Source: Nonlabens xiamenensis (GTDB lineage: Bacteria > Bacteroidota > Bacteroidia > Flavobacteriales > Flavobacteriaceae). Taken from it: a stretch of 64,000 nucleotides of DNA. The DNA is taken from positions 310,001 through 374,000 of the forward strand of contig NZ_RMVE01000002.1 in assembly GCF_003865345.1 (NCBI RefSeq). The letters are read 5' to 3'. The first letter of the stretch is position 1; the number at the start of each line of letters is the position of its first letter. The position numbers were made by a program, and so were the translations under genes. Under the pieces are notes generated by a model. The model saw nothing but the letters and a program-made list of their open reading frames with translations. It searched no databases and had not been told where the DNA came from. Positions 17,846-28,946 of this stretch are shown here, piece after piece.

Positions 17846-18520
17846 ATGACTAAACACTATTTAATCATACTGATTTCCCTGTGGGTGTTCCCAGTTACTG
17901 GACAAGGCTTAACGATTAATGATTCGACCACTCCAGCTACGGCAGAAGTAGATGGAAACTTAAGGGTCAATGGGGATTTTTATCTTGAGAACCCTGGCGA
18001 AGTCACCAATTTAGACAATGCAAAACTCTTAGTACAAAGTACCAGTAATGACATCATGAAATACGATATAGATGTCAGCAAATACGGTCCAATCAATTAT
18101 AGCCAGTACATCTTTCAAAATGTGAACTCTGCAGGTCTGATGTCTTACGACACTAAAATCCCGGTAAGTAAATACGTAGTGACCGTGCAAGGCTTTTATT
18201 TCACACAAGCCAATTATGATGAAAATATCCTATTGCGCAGCACAGTGGCTAACGATCGCATAGAAGGCTACACCGTAAGGGCCTATGTTGACACCGCCTC
18301 GGGCGCTAGCTTTCCCACTTGGCACTTTCAAGCCTTTGGAACAGACTCCACATTTAGAACTCCGGCGGGTGCCGTTACCAATGCCAACATCTTTTTGAAT
18401 GTTTTTATCTTCAGACGTGGATTTGTAATTAAGGATCAGGGTGACGTCACCGTTGATATGAACAACAACGAGATTAATAATGCCGCCACGCTTCCAGGGT
18501 TCTTTGTGATCTACAATTGA
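17846..18520 (+). CDS. Secreted protein, paralogue 3 of 3
   Basis: 224 residues, signal peptide MTKHYLIILISLWVFPVTG followed by QGLTINDSTTPATAEVDGNL. It shares with its neighbours the PxxAEVDGNLRVNGDFYLENP region, a FPTWHFQAFG segment and a terminal LNVFIFRRGF...DVTVDMNNNE. The trio most likely arose by tandem duplication and then diverged. It ends only 4 bp from the convergent ligA stop, with no terminator in between, so read-through into antisense of ligA is possible. Function unknown. Confidence 0.75.
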   Translation: MTKHYLIILISLWVFPVTGQGLTINDSTTPATAEVDGNLRVNGDFYLENPGEVTNLDNAKLLVQSTSNDIMKYDIDVSKYGPINYSQYIFQNVNSAGLMSYDTKIPVSKYVVTVQGFYFTQANYDENILLRSTVANDRIEGYTVRAYVDTASGASFPTWHFQAFGTDSTFRTPAGAVTNANIFLNVFIFRRGFVIKDQGDVTVDMNNNEINNAATLPGFFVIYN

Positions 18521-18524
18521 CACA

Positions 18525-20892
<2,368 letters not shown>

Positions 20893-23439
20893 GTGAGAAA
20901 TATCAACCGGATCAACATCTTTCTTCTTGCCCTGGCAGCAATGAGTATAAGTTGCACCCAGCGCAAGGAGTTACCACGACAAATCAGTCTCAATGATCAG
21001 TGGAGTCTTTTCCAGGTGAAAGACGGGCATATGGTACGGGACAGTATTTCACTTCCCACCAGTGTACAGAGTGATCTGTGGGAAAGCGATCATATCCCAG
21101 ATCCATTTGTCGGCAATAATGAAGAAAAAATCGGTTGGGTCTCGCAGGAGAATTGGAGGTATGAAAAAGAATTCGCTGTTTCAAAAGAAGAGCTTCATCG
21201 CGACCATATCTATTTACAGCTAGACGGGCTCAATACTTATGCCCGAGTGATGTTAAATGATTCGCTCATTCACCAAAATGACAATGCATTTACCAGCGAG
21301 CGCATTTTTGTTAAAAACTTATTGAAAGAGAACAACAAATTAACGGTAGAACTCCTGCCCACAACCCCTTTTGAAAAGGCAGAAGATCTTTCACACCCCT
21401 ATACTTTGCCTTTGGTCAACTCAGACAATAACCACCGCGTATTTACCCGGAAGGGACAATTTGAATACGGATGGGACTGGGGCCCTGTATTGAATACGAT
21501 GGGCATTTCCCAACCCATCTATCTTCAAATCTACGATGGTTTAAAAATAGAAGAAGTTGATCTCCGACAGGAACTTCTCACGGACTCATTGGCCTCATTG
21601 ACCAGCCATGTCAAGCTTGCAGACCTGAGCGCCTTTGAAGAACTGGAGTTACAGCTTTACGTGAACGATAGCCTTTTGGCAAGTTCAACATACTTGGGTC
21701 CAAACCAGGCGGCGCAACAATTTTCCCTGCCATTTACGATCAAAAAACCAAAAAGGTGGTGGCCGCACAACCTGGGCGACCCCTATTTATATGATATTAA
21801 AATCAAGATGATTCAAGATGGTGTGCTAAGCGATGAATACCGAGTTAAAAAAGGCTTGCGCACTGTCGAACTCGTCAACGAGAAAGATAGTATAGGAGAA
21901 TCTTTCTATTTTAAAATCAATGATGTTCCAGTTTATGCCAAAGGTGCCAATTACATTCCGCAAAACAGCATGCTGGACCGTGTCAAAGACCAAGATTATT
22001 TACGTTTGATTCAGGACGCCAAAAAAGCAAATATGAACATGCTGCGTGCTTGGGGCGGTGGGGTTTATCAAAAAGACTTGTTCTACGAAATTTGTGATCG
22101 GGAAGGTATCATGGTTTGGCAGGATTTCATGTTTGCCTGTGCTATGTATCCTGGGGATAAACGCTTTCGCGAAAGCGTAAAACAAGAAGCCACGCAACAA
22201 GTCAAAAGATTGCGCAAACACCCCAGTCTGGTGCTCTTCAATGGCAATAACGAAATCAATGAAGCCTGGCACAATTGGGGCTGGCAGGCAGGTCGCAGCG
22301 ATGAAGAAAAGGAATATATTTGGAACGAATACCAATCCATTTTTGTCGGTGTATTACCTGCGGTGGTATCGGCCCACTCAGATCTTCCCTATTGGGAGAG
22401 TTCGCCTAAATTCGGTCGTGGGGACAAGCGCTATGAAACCCATGCCAACGCACACGATTGGTGGGTCTGGCACAGCGGTTATCCTTTTGAGCATTATGAA
22501 AATCACGTACCTAGATTCAGTAGCGAATTTGGTTTCCAATCCCACCCTTCCTTTCAGACCATACGTTATATTAATGCCTCAGATTCCTTGGACATTCATT
22601 CTGCAGATTATGCCAGCCACCAGAAACATCCCAGGGGAAATGCGTTGATTGCAGATTATATGCAACGGGATTTTCCAGTCCCAGATCAGGATGCTGGTTT
22701 TGTCTATATGAGTCAGCTGTTACAAGCTTACGGGATTTCAAAAGCCATACATGCCCAGCGACGGGCTAGACCTCGATCTATGGGAACCCTCTACTGGCAA
22801 CTCAATGATTGCTGGCCAGTGGTAAGTTGGTCCAGTATTGACTTTTTGGGGCATTGGAAAGCATTGCATTACACCGCCAAAAGAGACTTCAATAACCTCC
22901 TGATCAGTACAGAATTACAGGAGGATAGCCTAAATATATGGTTGGTCAATGACGATTTGCTATCGTTCAATTCACCTATGCGCGTCGATATTTTTGATTT
23001 TAATGGCAAGTCTATTAGTTCCTTCAGGGAAAATGTCAAGGCTCCAGCCAACAATAGTGCGATGGTCATGCAGATACCACTGGATCTAAAGAGTGCATCC
23101 GAAAAGGAAGTTTATATTCAAGTCAGTTTTAAAGACCGACAATATTGGGATTATTTGGTGCGCCCCAAAGAATTAAAGTTGCCACAGCCAGATTATAGCA
23201 TCGCATACAATTGGGAAGGAGATCGACATAAAATCACCCTTTTTGCTCACTCTTTTCTCAAGGATGTTTTCCTGTATAGCGAAGAATCAGGTCATTTTTC
23301 AGATAACTTCTTTGACCTGCCTAAAGGCACCTCAAAAACCTTATACTTTGATGGTCCTGAATTTATCAAAGGTTTTGAGGTCATGACCTTAAATGAATTC
23401 ATACTTCCAGAGGAAAATCCTGCAAGGCTTTCAAATTAA
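20893..23439 (+). CDS. Beta-mannosidase, GH2 family, lipoprotein
   Basis: 848 residues. It starts with GTG at 20893, because an in-frame stop lies 45 bp upstream and no ATG precedes the signal sequence RNINRINIFLLALAAMSISC, which ends in a lipobox (SISC). GH2 features: an N-terminal beta-sandwich with LDGLNTYARVMLND, GWDWGP, RMWGG-type AWGGGVYQ before YEICDREGIMVWQDFMFACAMYP, the acid/base Glu E454 in LFNGNNE and the nucleophile Glu E545 in FSSEFGFQS. It should release mannose from the non-reducing end of beta-mannosides, on the cell envelope. The palindrome at 22162 encodes RFRES. The following gene is a ThuA-like protein, perhaps a small sugar-use locus, but no SusC/SusD genes are nearby. 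Confidence 0.9.
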   Translation: MRNINRINIFLLALAAMSISCTQRKELPRQISLNDQWSLFQVKDGHMVRDSISLPTSVQSDLWESDHIPDPFVGNNEEKIGWVSQENWRYEKEFAVSKEELHRDHIYLQLDGLNTYARVMLNDSLIHQNDNAFTSERIFVKNLLKENNKLTVELLPTTPFEKAEDLSHPYTLPLVNSDNNHRVFTRKGQFEYGWDWGPVLNTMGISQPIYLQIYDGLKIEEVDLRQELLTDSLASLTSHVKLADLSAFEELELQLYVNDSLLASSTYLGPNQAAQQFSLPFTIKKPKRWWPHNLGDPYLYDIKIKMIQDGVLSDEYRVKKGLRTVELVNEKDSIGESFYFKINDVPVYAKGANYIPQNSMLDRVKDQDYLRLIQDAKKANMNMLRAWGGGVYQKDLFYEICDREGIMVWQDFMFACAMYPGDKRFRESVKQEATQQVKRLRKHPSLVLFNGNNEINEAWHNWGWQAGRSDEEKEYIWNEYQSIFVGVLPAVVSAHSDLPYWESSPKFGRGDKRYETHANAHDWWVWHSGYPFEHYENHVPRFSSEFGFQSHPSFQTIRYINASDSLDIHSADYASHQKHPRGNALIADYMQRDFPVPDQDAGFVYMSQLLQAYGISKAIHAQRRARPRSMGTLYWQLNDCWPVVSWSSIDFLGHWKALHYTAKRDFNNLLISTELQEDSLNIWLVNDDLLSFNSPMRVDIFDFNGKSISSFRENVKAPANNSAMVMQIPLDLKSASEKEVYIQVSFKDRQYWDYLVRPKELKLPQPDYSIAYNWEGDRHKITLFAHSFLKDVFLYSEESGHFSDNFFDLPKGTSKTLYFDGPEFIKGFEVMTLNEFILPEENPARLSN
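22162..22177. repeat. Iterated palindrome copy 3 (in the beta-mannosidase)
   Basis: A perfect 16-mer, here read in the frame Arg-Phe-Arg-Glu-Ser (RFRES), at a place where family members typically have an F-x-ESV-like sequence. Confidence 0.95.
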
Positions 23440-23506
23440 CAGCTCCCTAAGACTCTGGTCTTCCATTGCAGGATATCTTTAAAACTACTATCTTCAATAA
23501 AAAAAC

Positions 23507-24556
23507 ATGATCAGATATTTGCTAGTGTGCGCGTCATTATTGTTTGGGTGCTTAAGCATGGCACAACCTTATGAGGTATTGGTATTTCATAAGACTAATC
23601 AGTACCGCCACTCTTCCATCAATGCTGGTATAACCATGATAACTGATTTAGGCAAACAAAACAATCAGTGGAACACCACAGCATCTATGGACGCGTCAGT
23701 TTTCAGCGCAGCCGATTTTGTGGATGCCCAAGGGAATTATAAGTATGATGTGATTATATTTTGCAGCACCACTGGGAACAACCTGTTGAACGATGCGCAA
23801 CGCAACGCGTTTGAAGAATACATCAGAGCCGGCAATGGTTTTGTAGGTATACACGCAGCCACGGACACCTATAGGGATCGATCCTGGCCTTTTTATAACG
23901 AGTTGGTTGGCGGTATCGTTCAAGCCTCACCACACCACACTCCCAATCACACTTCAGCGACTATAGTGGTTCAATCTCCTGAACATCCGATCGTCAATCA
24001 CCTGGGCAACACCTGGAATAAATCAGAAGAATATTATTATTGGGAAATTAATGGTGGCCAACTCAGTGCAGACAATAAAGTCTTACTTGAAGTGCAGTCC
24101 ACTGGAGACAATTCCTATGATGATCCCAGGCCCATAACATGGTTAAAGGAATCGATCACGGTCAACGGGAATGTCACGAGTGGATTCAGGTCATTTTATA
24201 CGGCCTTGGGCCACAATGGCAGTGATTATACCAACAATAAAGCCTTTAAAAGTATGATAGAAAAGGCTATTCTCTGGGCCGCAGGAAATACCAGTCTATC
24301 CGTAGAAGATTTTCAAGGCTACCCTATGCGGCAAAATAACAATCCTGTGGACCAATCTGCGGTATTTGATGTAGGGGAGGATGTTGCCCCATCGCAATTC
24401 AGATTCTTTGATCTTTCAGGCCGAAAGGTACCCGTTGTCCTGAAGAAAATAAAAAACGGCTATGAAGCCGATCTGCGCGAACTCTCCAGCGGCACTTACC
24501 TGTACGAAATTTATCTCAACGGAAAATTCTATCGAGGAAACTTGATCAAGCGCTAA
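23507..24556 (+). CDS. ThuA-like domain protein with a T9SS sorting domain
   Basis: 349 residues with a signal peptide (MIRYLLVCASLLFGCLSMAQ). The next ~240 residues are a ThuA-like (trehalose utilisation) domain of the class I glutamine amidotransferase-like fold: VLVFHKTNQYRHSSI, YDVIIFCSTTGNNLL, FVGIHAATDTYRDRSWPFYNELVGG and PITWLKE, with FYTALGHNGSDY near the end. The final ~70 residues (FRFFDLSGRKVPVV...LSSGTYLYEIYLNGKFYRGNLIKR) are a T9SS type A sorting domain. The protein is therefore probably exported to the surface. ThuA substrates are poorly defined; carbohydrate-related function is suggested by the beta-mannosidase 67 bp upstream. Confidence 0.88.
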   Translation: MIRYLLVCASLLFGCLSMAQPYEVLVFHKTNQYRHSSINAGITMITDLGKQNNQWNTTASMDASVFSAADFVDAQGNYKYDVIIFCSTTGNNLLNDAQRNAFEEYIRAGNGFVGIHAATDTYRDRSWPFYNELVGGIVQASPHHTPNHTSATIVVQSPEHPIVNHLGNTWNKSEEYYYWEINGGQLSADNKVLLEVQSTGDNSYDDPRPITWLKESITVNGNVTSGFRSFYTALGHNGSDYTNNKAFKSMIEKAILWAAGNTSLSVEDFQGYPMRQNNNPVDQSAVFDVGEDVAPSQFRFFDLSGRKVPVVLKKIKNGYEADLRELSSGTYLYEIYLNGKFYRGNLIKR

Positions 24557-24563
24557 ATAGGGG

Positions 24564-25412
24564 TTAAGCTTTCCAACATTTTATCATCCGCCAATTTTGG
24601 TTAATGTCACGGTATAACTTGCTCTCAAAACCCAAACTTTCAGCTAATTGTTTCATTTGTTCGGGAAGGTATTGATTGATTTCAAAAAAGACTTTGCCGT
24701 CTTTACGAAGTGCGGACTGTGCCAACTTCAATATTTTTCTATAAAAAACCAGAGCATCATTGTCATCCACAAAAAGTGCGCTGTGGGGTTCATATTTTAA
24801 TACATTGTCGTGGATTTCCTCTTTTTCCAGTTCGCGCACATACGGCGGATTGCTGATGATGATATCATAGGAACCAGGCAAGGCTTTACAGGATAAAATA
24901 TCCTCTTGGAAAAAATCAACCTGTGCAGCGAGTTTGGAGGCGTTGGATCGGGCCACCTGCAAAGCTTCTGAAGAGATATCTAGTAAACTCATAGCACAGT
25001 CTTTTCGCTCTACTTTAATGCTCAAACCAATACATCCGCTGCCAGTACCTAAGTCAATCATTGCAGGGCAAGAAAGTGATTTAATTTCTCGGAGAACGAG
25101 GTCGACCAGCTCCTCAGTTTCCTGTCTGGGAATCAAGGTGTGCTGATTAACTTCAAACGTATGACCGTAGAAATGGGCAATCCCAGTGATGTATTGAACT
25201 GGGGTAGATTGCAAGAGTTGGTGTAGCGAGCGCAATATAATTTCCTCTTCCAGATGGTTGATTTTTTCCCGATCGCGTATCAAGAAATCCGTACGTGACC
25301 AGTGCAGTAGATCCTCACAAATGATTTGCAAAATACTCAAGCATTCTTCTTTGGGATATAGATGTCCCAAGTCATTGATGTATTTAGTCTTGAATTCCTG
25401 CAGTGTCATCAT
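24564..25412 (-). CDS. prmC: Release factor glutamine methyltransferase PrmC/HemK
   Basis: PrmC methylates the Gln of the GGQ motif in release factors RF1 and RF2, raising termination efficiency. 282 residues, with an N-terminal helical domain, SAM-binding MIDLGTGSGCIGLSI, and the hallmark NPPY motif in YDIIISNPPYV. PVQYITGIAHFYGHTF and HTLIPRQETEELV are also family segments. M1 and M2 are both possible starts. Convergent to the ThuA gene with a 7-bp gap. Cytosolic. Confidence 0.94.
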   Translation of the reverse strand: MMTLQEFKTKYINDLGHLYPKEECLSILQIICEDLLHWSRTDFLIRDREKINHLEEEIILRSLHQLLQSTPVQYITGIAHFYGHTFEVNQHTLIPRQETEELVDLVLREIKSLSCPAMIDLGTGSGCIGLSIKVERKDCAMSLLDISSEALQVARSNASKLAAQVDFFQEDILSCKALPGSYDIIISNPPYVRELEKEEIHDNVLKYEPHSALFVDDNDALVFYRKILKLAQSALRKDGKVFFEINQYLPEQMKQLAESLGFESKLYRDINQNWRMIKCWKA

Positions 25413-25467
25413 AAAAGTTAAATTTGAATAGAGCGACGCATCTCATCTGAGGTCGTATTGGCCGTAC

Positions 25468-25944
25468 TTACAATTGGCGTAACATCTGTACCGGGCAAGA
25501 AAAATGTCCGGTATCTCCCAATGGAGCCTCCAAAAGTTCAAACCCTACATGTTTATATAAACCTTGGGCCTGATGCATATTATCCATGGTTTCCAGATAC
25601 ATTTGTTTGAATTGGAAATCCCGGGCAGCCTGAATACATGTTTCTATCATTTTCTTACCCCAGCCTTTTCCTCTAACCGCTGGTATAAAATACATTTTTT
25701 GCAATTCGCATACATGGGATTCGTACTGATCCAATTGAGCTACTCCCGCCCCTCCCAATACCTGATGTCCATCTTCCAGCACAAAGTAAACAGATCTGGG
25801 CATCTGGTAGCGCTCATACATACGATGGGTGGCCACATCGCTGTAGGCAGTACCTATTTTGGGAGCACCATGTTCAAGAATGGAGCTTTGGATAATCTCT
25901 TTGATCGATGTATTGTCCTTGGGGAGTATAGGGCGTATTCTCAT
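25468..25944 (-). CDS. GNAT family N-acetyltransferase
   Basis: A 158-residue acetyltransferase. The acetyl-CoA binding motif A is in MYFIPAVRGKGWGKKMIETCI (R-x-x-G-x-G/A), preceded by VLGGAGVAQLD. The C-terminal part AQGLYKHVGFELLEAP is typical of GNAT enzymes. The substrate cannot be told from sequence. It ends 55 bp from prmC on the same strand. Upstream (25945-26415) is a 471-bp gap. Confidence 0.88.
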   Translation of the reverse strand: MRIRPILPKDNTSIKEIIQSSILEHGAPKIGTAYSDVATHRMYERYQMPRSVYFVLEDGHQVLGGAGVAQLDQYESHVCELQKMYFIPAVRGKGWGKKMIETCIQAARDFQFKQMYLETMDNMHQAQGLYKHVGFELLEAPLGDTGHFSCPVQMLRQL

Positions 25945-26061
25945 ATTGCAAAAGTACAGTACGCTAATGGAATTGCGATTCGTTTAAGGTCTCTTCTATG
26001 TTAGGTTGACCACACGAAGACGGCATTTGCGATCTACCCATTGTTGTGTTTTCGTTTTTCT

Positions 26062-26289
26062 TTAACTATTCGTTTTCATTCTCAGTGTAATTTCTCCAAT
26101 ATTGTAGGCGTAAATAGGAGCTGGTAAAAAAGTAAATCGCAAGCCTTGGATTTCTTTCATTTCCAATTGATCAATTGAAATGACAACTGCAGCTGGACAT
26201 TGCACTAAAAGTTTCTGGAATCTCTTTGGTAGCTCACCACGGATTTTCGTATCGAAGACCTTCGATAATCTTTTCTGTAGGAATAGGAT
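26062..26289 (-). pseudogene. Possible gene relic, 75-codon open frame without a start
   Basis: An open frame from the codon after a stop at 26290-26292 to TAA at 26064-26062 encodes 75 residues that read like real protein, including GELPKRFQKLLVQCP and GLRFTFLPAPIYAYNIGEIT, but has no initiation codon near its 5' end. A second frame just upstream reads WIDLNPIPTEKIIEGLRYEN, then stops. Two protein-like fragments in different frames suggest a decayed, frameshifted gene. I do not recognise the family with confidence. Confidence 0.35.
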
Positions 26290-26402
26290 TTAAATCTATC
26301 CATTGTTACATAGTTGAACAAATAGGTGATGTTTTGATGGTAGAATGAGTTAAGCTGACCATCCTACATGGTATCTAATGAAAAACGACAACAAAATAAA
26401 GT

Positions 26403-26410
26403 TACATTTG
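26403..26410 (+). promoter_or_regulatory. Candidate -7 element of ribD
   Basis: TACATTTG, an exact TAnnTTTG, ends 5 nt before the ribD ATG (26416). Transcription would begin at or next to the start codon, giving a leaderless or near-leaderless message. Confidence 0.45.
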
Positions 26411-26415
26411 TGTAG

Positions 26416-27429
26416 ATGAAAAGCCATAAAACTTTCATGAATCGTTGTATTCAGCTGGCCAAAAACGGTTTGGGCACCACTTACCCCAACCCTTTGGTAG
26501 GCAGCTTAATCCTTTCAGAAGAGGGACAGATTTTGGGTGAAGGTTGGCACTACAAATCTGGTAGGCCACATGCCGAGGTCATGGCCGTACGGGATGCAGA
26601 AAAAAAAGGTTATGATGAGTCCGCTTTCGCGAAAGCGACCTTATACGTCAACCTTGAACCTTGTTCCCACACAGGAAAGACACCTCCTTGTGCAACAATG
26701 ATTATTGCCAAAGGATTTAAAAAAGTGGTTATAGGCACCCTAGACCCACATGAAAAAGTTGCGGGCAAAGGTGTTCAACTGCTTAAAGATGCAGGTATTG
26801 AAGTAATAACAAACATCTGTGCTGAATCCTGCCACCGGCTCAACCGACGATTCTTTACCTACCATACCAAAAAAAGACCTTATATCATTCTGAAGTGGGC
26901 AGAGACCGCTGATGGTTTTATTGCTCCGTTGATCAAGGAGGACGTTGCTCCCGTATGGATTACCTCCAAAATTTCCAGGCAACACGCCCACAGAACCAGA
27001 GCGAGAGAACAGGCCATTCTCATTGGTGCCAAAACCTTGCTAGACGACAATCCCTCACTCACCTGTCGACAGTGGCATGGACATCATCCCACACGGATAG
27101 TATGGGATCATAGAGGGAAACTACCTAAAGCTATGAAAATATTTGATGACCAGGCAGAAACATTAATTCTTCAAAAATCAGAGAATGAGCTTGATGGAGT
27201 ATTGGATCAAATCTATGCCGAAGGAATCCAATCAGTCATTATTGAAGGTGGGGCAAAAACCCTACAAAAATTCATCGATTCAGGACATTGGGATGAAGCG
27301 CATCAATACATGGGAGCAGAAGTACTTTTTCATCAAGGAACTCCAGCCCCTCTGCTGCATGGACAGCTAGTGCTTCACGAGCGGAGACTGTTGGGAAAAG
27401 ACATTCTTAAAACCTACTACCGCTCATGA
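26416..27429 (+). CDS. ribD: Bifunctional riboflavin biosynthesis deaminase/reductase RibD
   Basis: RibD deaminates the pyrimidine riboflavin precursor and then reduces its ribosyl side chain. 337 residues. The N-terminal zinc deaminase domain shows H52-A-E54 and the EPCSHTGKTPPC segment (C83, C92). The C-terminal reductase begins near KRPYIILKWAETADGFIA (about 155) and has the dinucleotide-binding VIIEGGAKTLQKFI. The palindrome encodes AFAKA at 70-74, just before TLYVNLEPC, matching the spacing of other RibD enzymes. Overlaps the next gene by 4 bp (ATGA). No ribE, ribA or ribH neighbours are present here. Confidence 0.95.
   Translation: MKSHKTFMNRCIQLAKNGLGTTYPNPLVGSLILSEEGQILGEGWHYKSGRPHAEVMAVRDAEKKGYDESAFAKATLYVNLEPCSHTGKTPPCATMIIAKGFKKVVIGTLDPHEKVAGKGVQLLKDAGIEVITNICAESCHRLNRRFFTYHTKKRPYIILKWAETADGFIAPLIKEDVAPVWITSKISRQHAHRTRAREQAILIGAKTLLDDNPSLTCRQWHGHHPTRIVWDHRGKLPKAMKIFDDQAETLILQKSENELDGVLDQIYAEGIQSVIIEGGAKTLQKFIDSGHWDEAHQYMGAEVLFHQGTPAPLLHGQLVLHERRLLGKDILKTYYRS
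26622..26637. repeat. Iterated palindrome copy 4 (in ribD)
   Basis: A perfect 16-mer read as AFAKA (residues 70-74 of RibD), two codons before the conserved YVNLEPCSH. Confidence 0.95.
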
Positions 27430-28292
27430 TTTGGCTACTACTAAGCATTACCACCAGCAGCCTGTTGTATGTCATATTTAAATATTTCCAGGTTTTTAAA
27501 GTCAACCGACTGCATGCCATCGTGGTCAACTATTTAGTGGCTTGTGTCACAGGATTTTTGGCTTACGGCGAGCTTCCTACGATCAATGAGGTATGGACGG
27601 CCGATTGGTTAATCTATGCCATGGGTCTAGGGGCTTTATTCATTTTTATTTTTAATGTGATGGCATTAACCAGTCAGAAAAATGGATTATCAGTAGCGGC
27701 AGTTGCTGGAAAAATGTCTTTGGTAATTCCTGTAATTGCTGGATTTTGGTTGTACGGTGAGTCTATGGGATGGATAAAATTGATCGGGATTTTCATCGCT
27801 CTGGCCTCGGTTTACCTTACTTCGATCAAGTCCAAGAACGGAATTACTTGGAACCGTGAATTGTTACTACTTCCACTGTTGTTATTTGTGGGAAGTGGGG
27901 TAATCGATACGACCATCAAATATGCCGAACAGGTTCACGTACCTGAAGGTCTCGAACCTCTTTTTAGTGCGATATGCTTTATGAGCGCATTTGCGATTGG
28001 TATCCTGGTGATGATCTACGAGAGTATCCAAGGCCGACCTTTACAATGGAAGTCAATAGTTGCAGGGGCTGTGTTGGGAATCCCGAATTACTTTTCCATT
28101 TATTTTCTAATCCGTGCCTTAAAAACAGGAATGGAAAGCAGCGTGGTTTACCCCATCAATCATGTGGGCACCGTACTTCTTACCTCGTTTTTGGGTATTA
28201 TAATATTTAAAGAGAAACTTATCCTTAAAAATTATATAGGGATTGCAATTGCCGTAGTGGCTATAATCATGATCGCTTTCGCGAAAGCGTAA
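27426..28292 (+). CDS. EamA/DMT-family transporter
   Basis: A 288-residue membrane protein with about ten predicted transmembrane segments in two repeated halves, the drug/metabolite transporter layout (EamA): the first starts MIWLLLSITTSSLLYVIFKYF, and the second half has IPNYFSIYFLIRAL and the typical ESSVVYPINHVGTVLLTSFLG with IIIFKEKL. The substrate is unknown. Overlaps ribD by 4 bp, so it is coupled to riboflavin biosynthesis translation, which may be incidental. The final codons AFAKA, then stop, are created by a copy of the iterated palindrome. Confidence 0.88.
   Translation: MIWLLLSITTSSLLYVIFKYFQVFKVNRLHAIVVNYLVACVTGFLAYGELPTINEVWTADWLIYAMGLGALFIFIFNVMALTSQKNGLSVAAVAGKMSLVIPVIAGFWLYGESMGWIKLIGIFIALASVYLTSIKSKNGITWNRELLLLPLLLFVGSGVIDTTIKYAEQVHVPEGLEPLFSAICFMSAFAIGILVMIYESIQGRPLQWKSIVAGAVLGIPNYFSIYFLIRALKTGMESSVVYPINHVGTVLLTSFLGIIIFKEKLILKNYIGIAIAVVAIIMIAFAKA
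28274..28289. repeat. Iterated palindrome copy 5 (at the end of the EamA gene)
   Basis: A perfect 16-mer, read as AFAKA, directly followed by the TAA stop, so the palindrome forms the transporter's C-terminus. Confidence 0.95.
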
Positions 28293-28318
28293 ATGCAGGC
28301 ATATTTACCTGCTAAACA

Positions 28319-28861
28319 TTAGCGTTCAAGAGTAATAAATTGAGTACCTGTAACATTATTTGTAGCTCCACCAGCATCAAATGACTCCGAAATCTCTGCT
28401 TCTAACTCTATCAAGTTAGCGGTGTTGACCACAATTGTATATTCTTGATTTTGACTTTGAGCAGCCAATGTAAGAATTGTCCCACTCAAAGTATAAGTTC
28501 CGGTCGTATTAAAAGGAACGGTTTGGGTCTGCGAGGGACCTCCAATCAAAGTAGTTTGAATTTCCATGCTTCCTGCTTGGACAAAAGTGCCGTCCATATT
28601 AAAAGTCAAGGTAGGGTCACCACCCACTAACGCGCTGGTTGACATAACGGTGGTGGTTTGCCCCATAAAAGTACTGGTGTTTTCTAACTCTGTATCATTC
28701 TGCGTAACATTCCATGTTCCAAGTAAATCTACCTGATTGGCACCTACACCGCCTCCGGTTCCTGATACAGGTCCATTGGTATTTAAACTGGGATCCAATG
28801 GCTCCGTTTCACAACCTACCAATAGAATGGAGAATATGACGAAGAGGAGATAATTTTTCAT
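28319..28861 (-). CDS. Lipocalin-like lipoprotein
   Basis: A 180-residue protein with lipobox LLVGCETEP (signal MKNYLLFVIFSILLVGC) and a Gly/Thr-rich linker GPVSGTGGGVGANQ. The rest is beta-rich: LLGTWNVTQND, TLTFNMDGTFVQ, and TGTYTLSGTILTLA, a pattern of lipocalin-like Bacteroidota lipoproteins (GTW near the N-terminus and a GTY later). It should sit in an outer-membrane or periplasmic location. No ligand is inferred. Convergent with the EamA gene (26-bp gap). Confidence 0.75.
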   Translation of the reverse strand: MKNYLLFVIFSILLVGCETEPLDPSLNTNGPVSGTGGGVGANQVDLLGTWNVTQNDTELENTSTFMGQTTTVMSTSALVGGDPTLTFNMDGTFVQAGSMEIQTTLIGGPSQTQTVPFNTTGTYTLSGTILTLAAQSQNQEYTIVVNTANLIELEAEISESFDAGGATNNVTGTQFITLER

Positions 28862-28946
28862 GGTACTTAATTTATGTTTAATTTGCTAAAAATATCTTAA
28901 TAACTTGACCAGACTGCATGAGTCTGTTTTTTTAACAATTTTTTAA

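Larger units (their letters stand above)
25945..26415. other. 471-bp gap between GNAT and ribD
   Basis: It contains the putative gene relic at 26062-26289 and the ribD -7 element at its right end. Otherwise nothing was seen. Confidence 0.5.
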
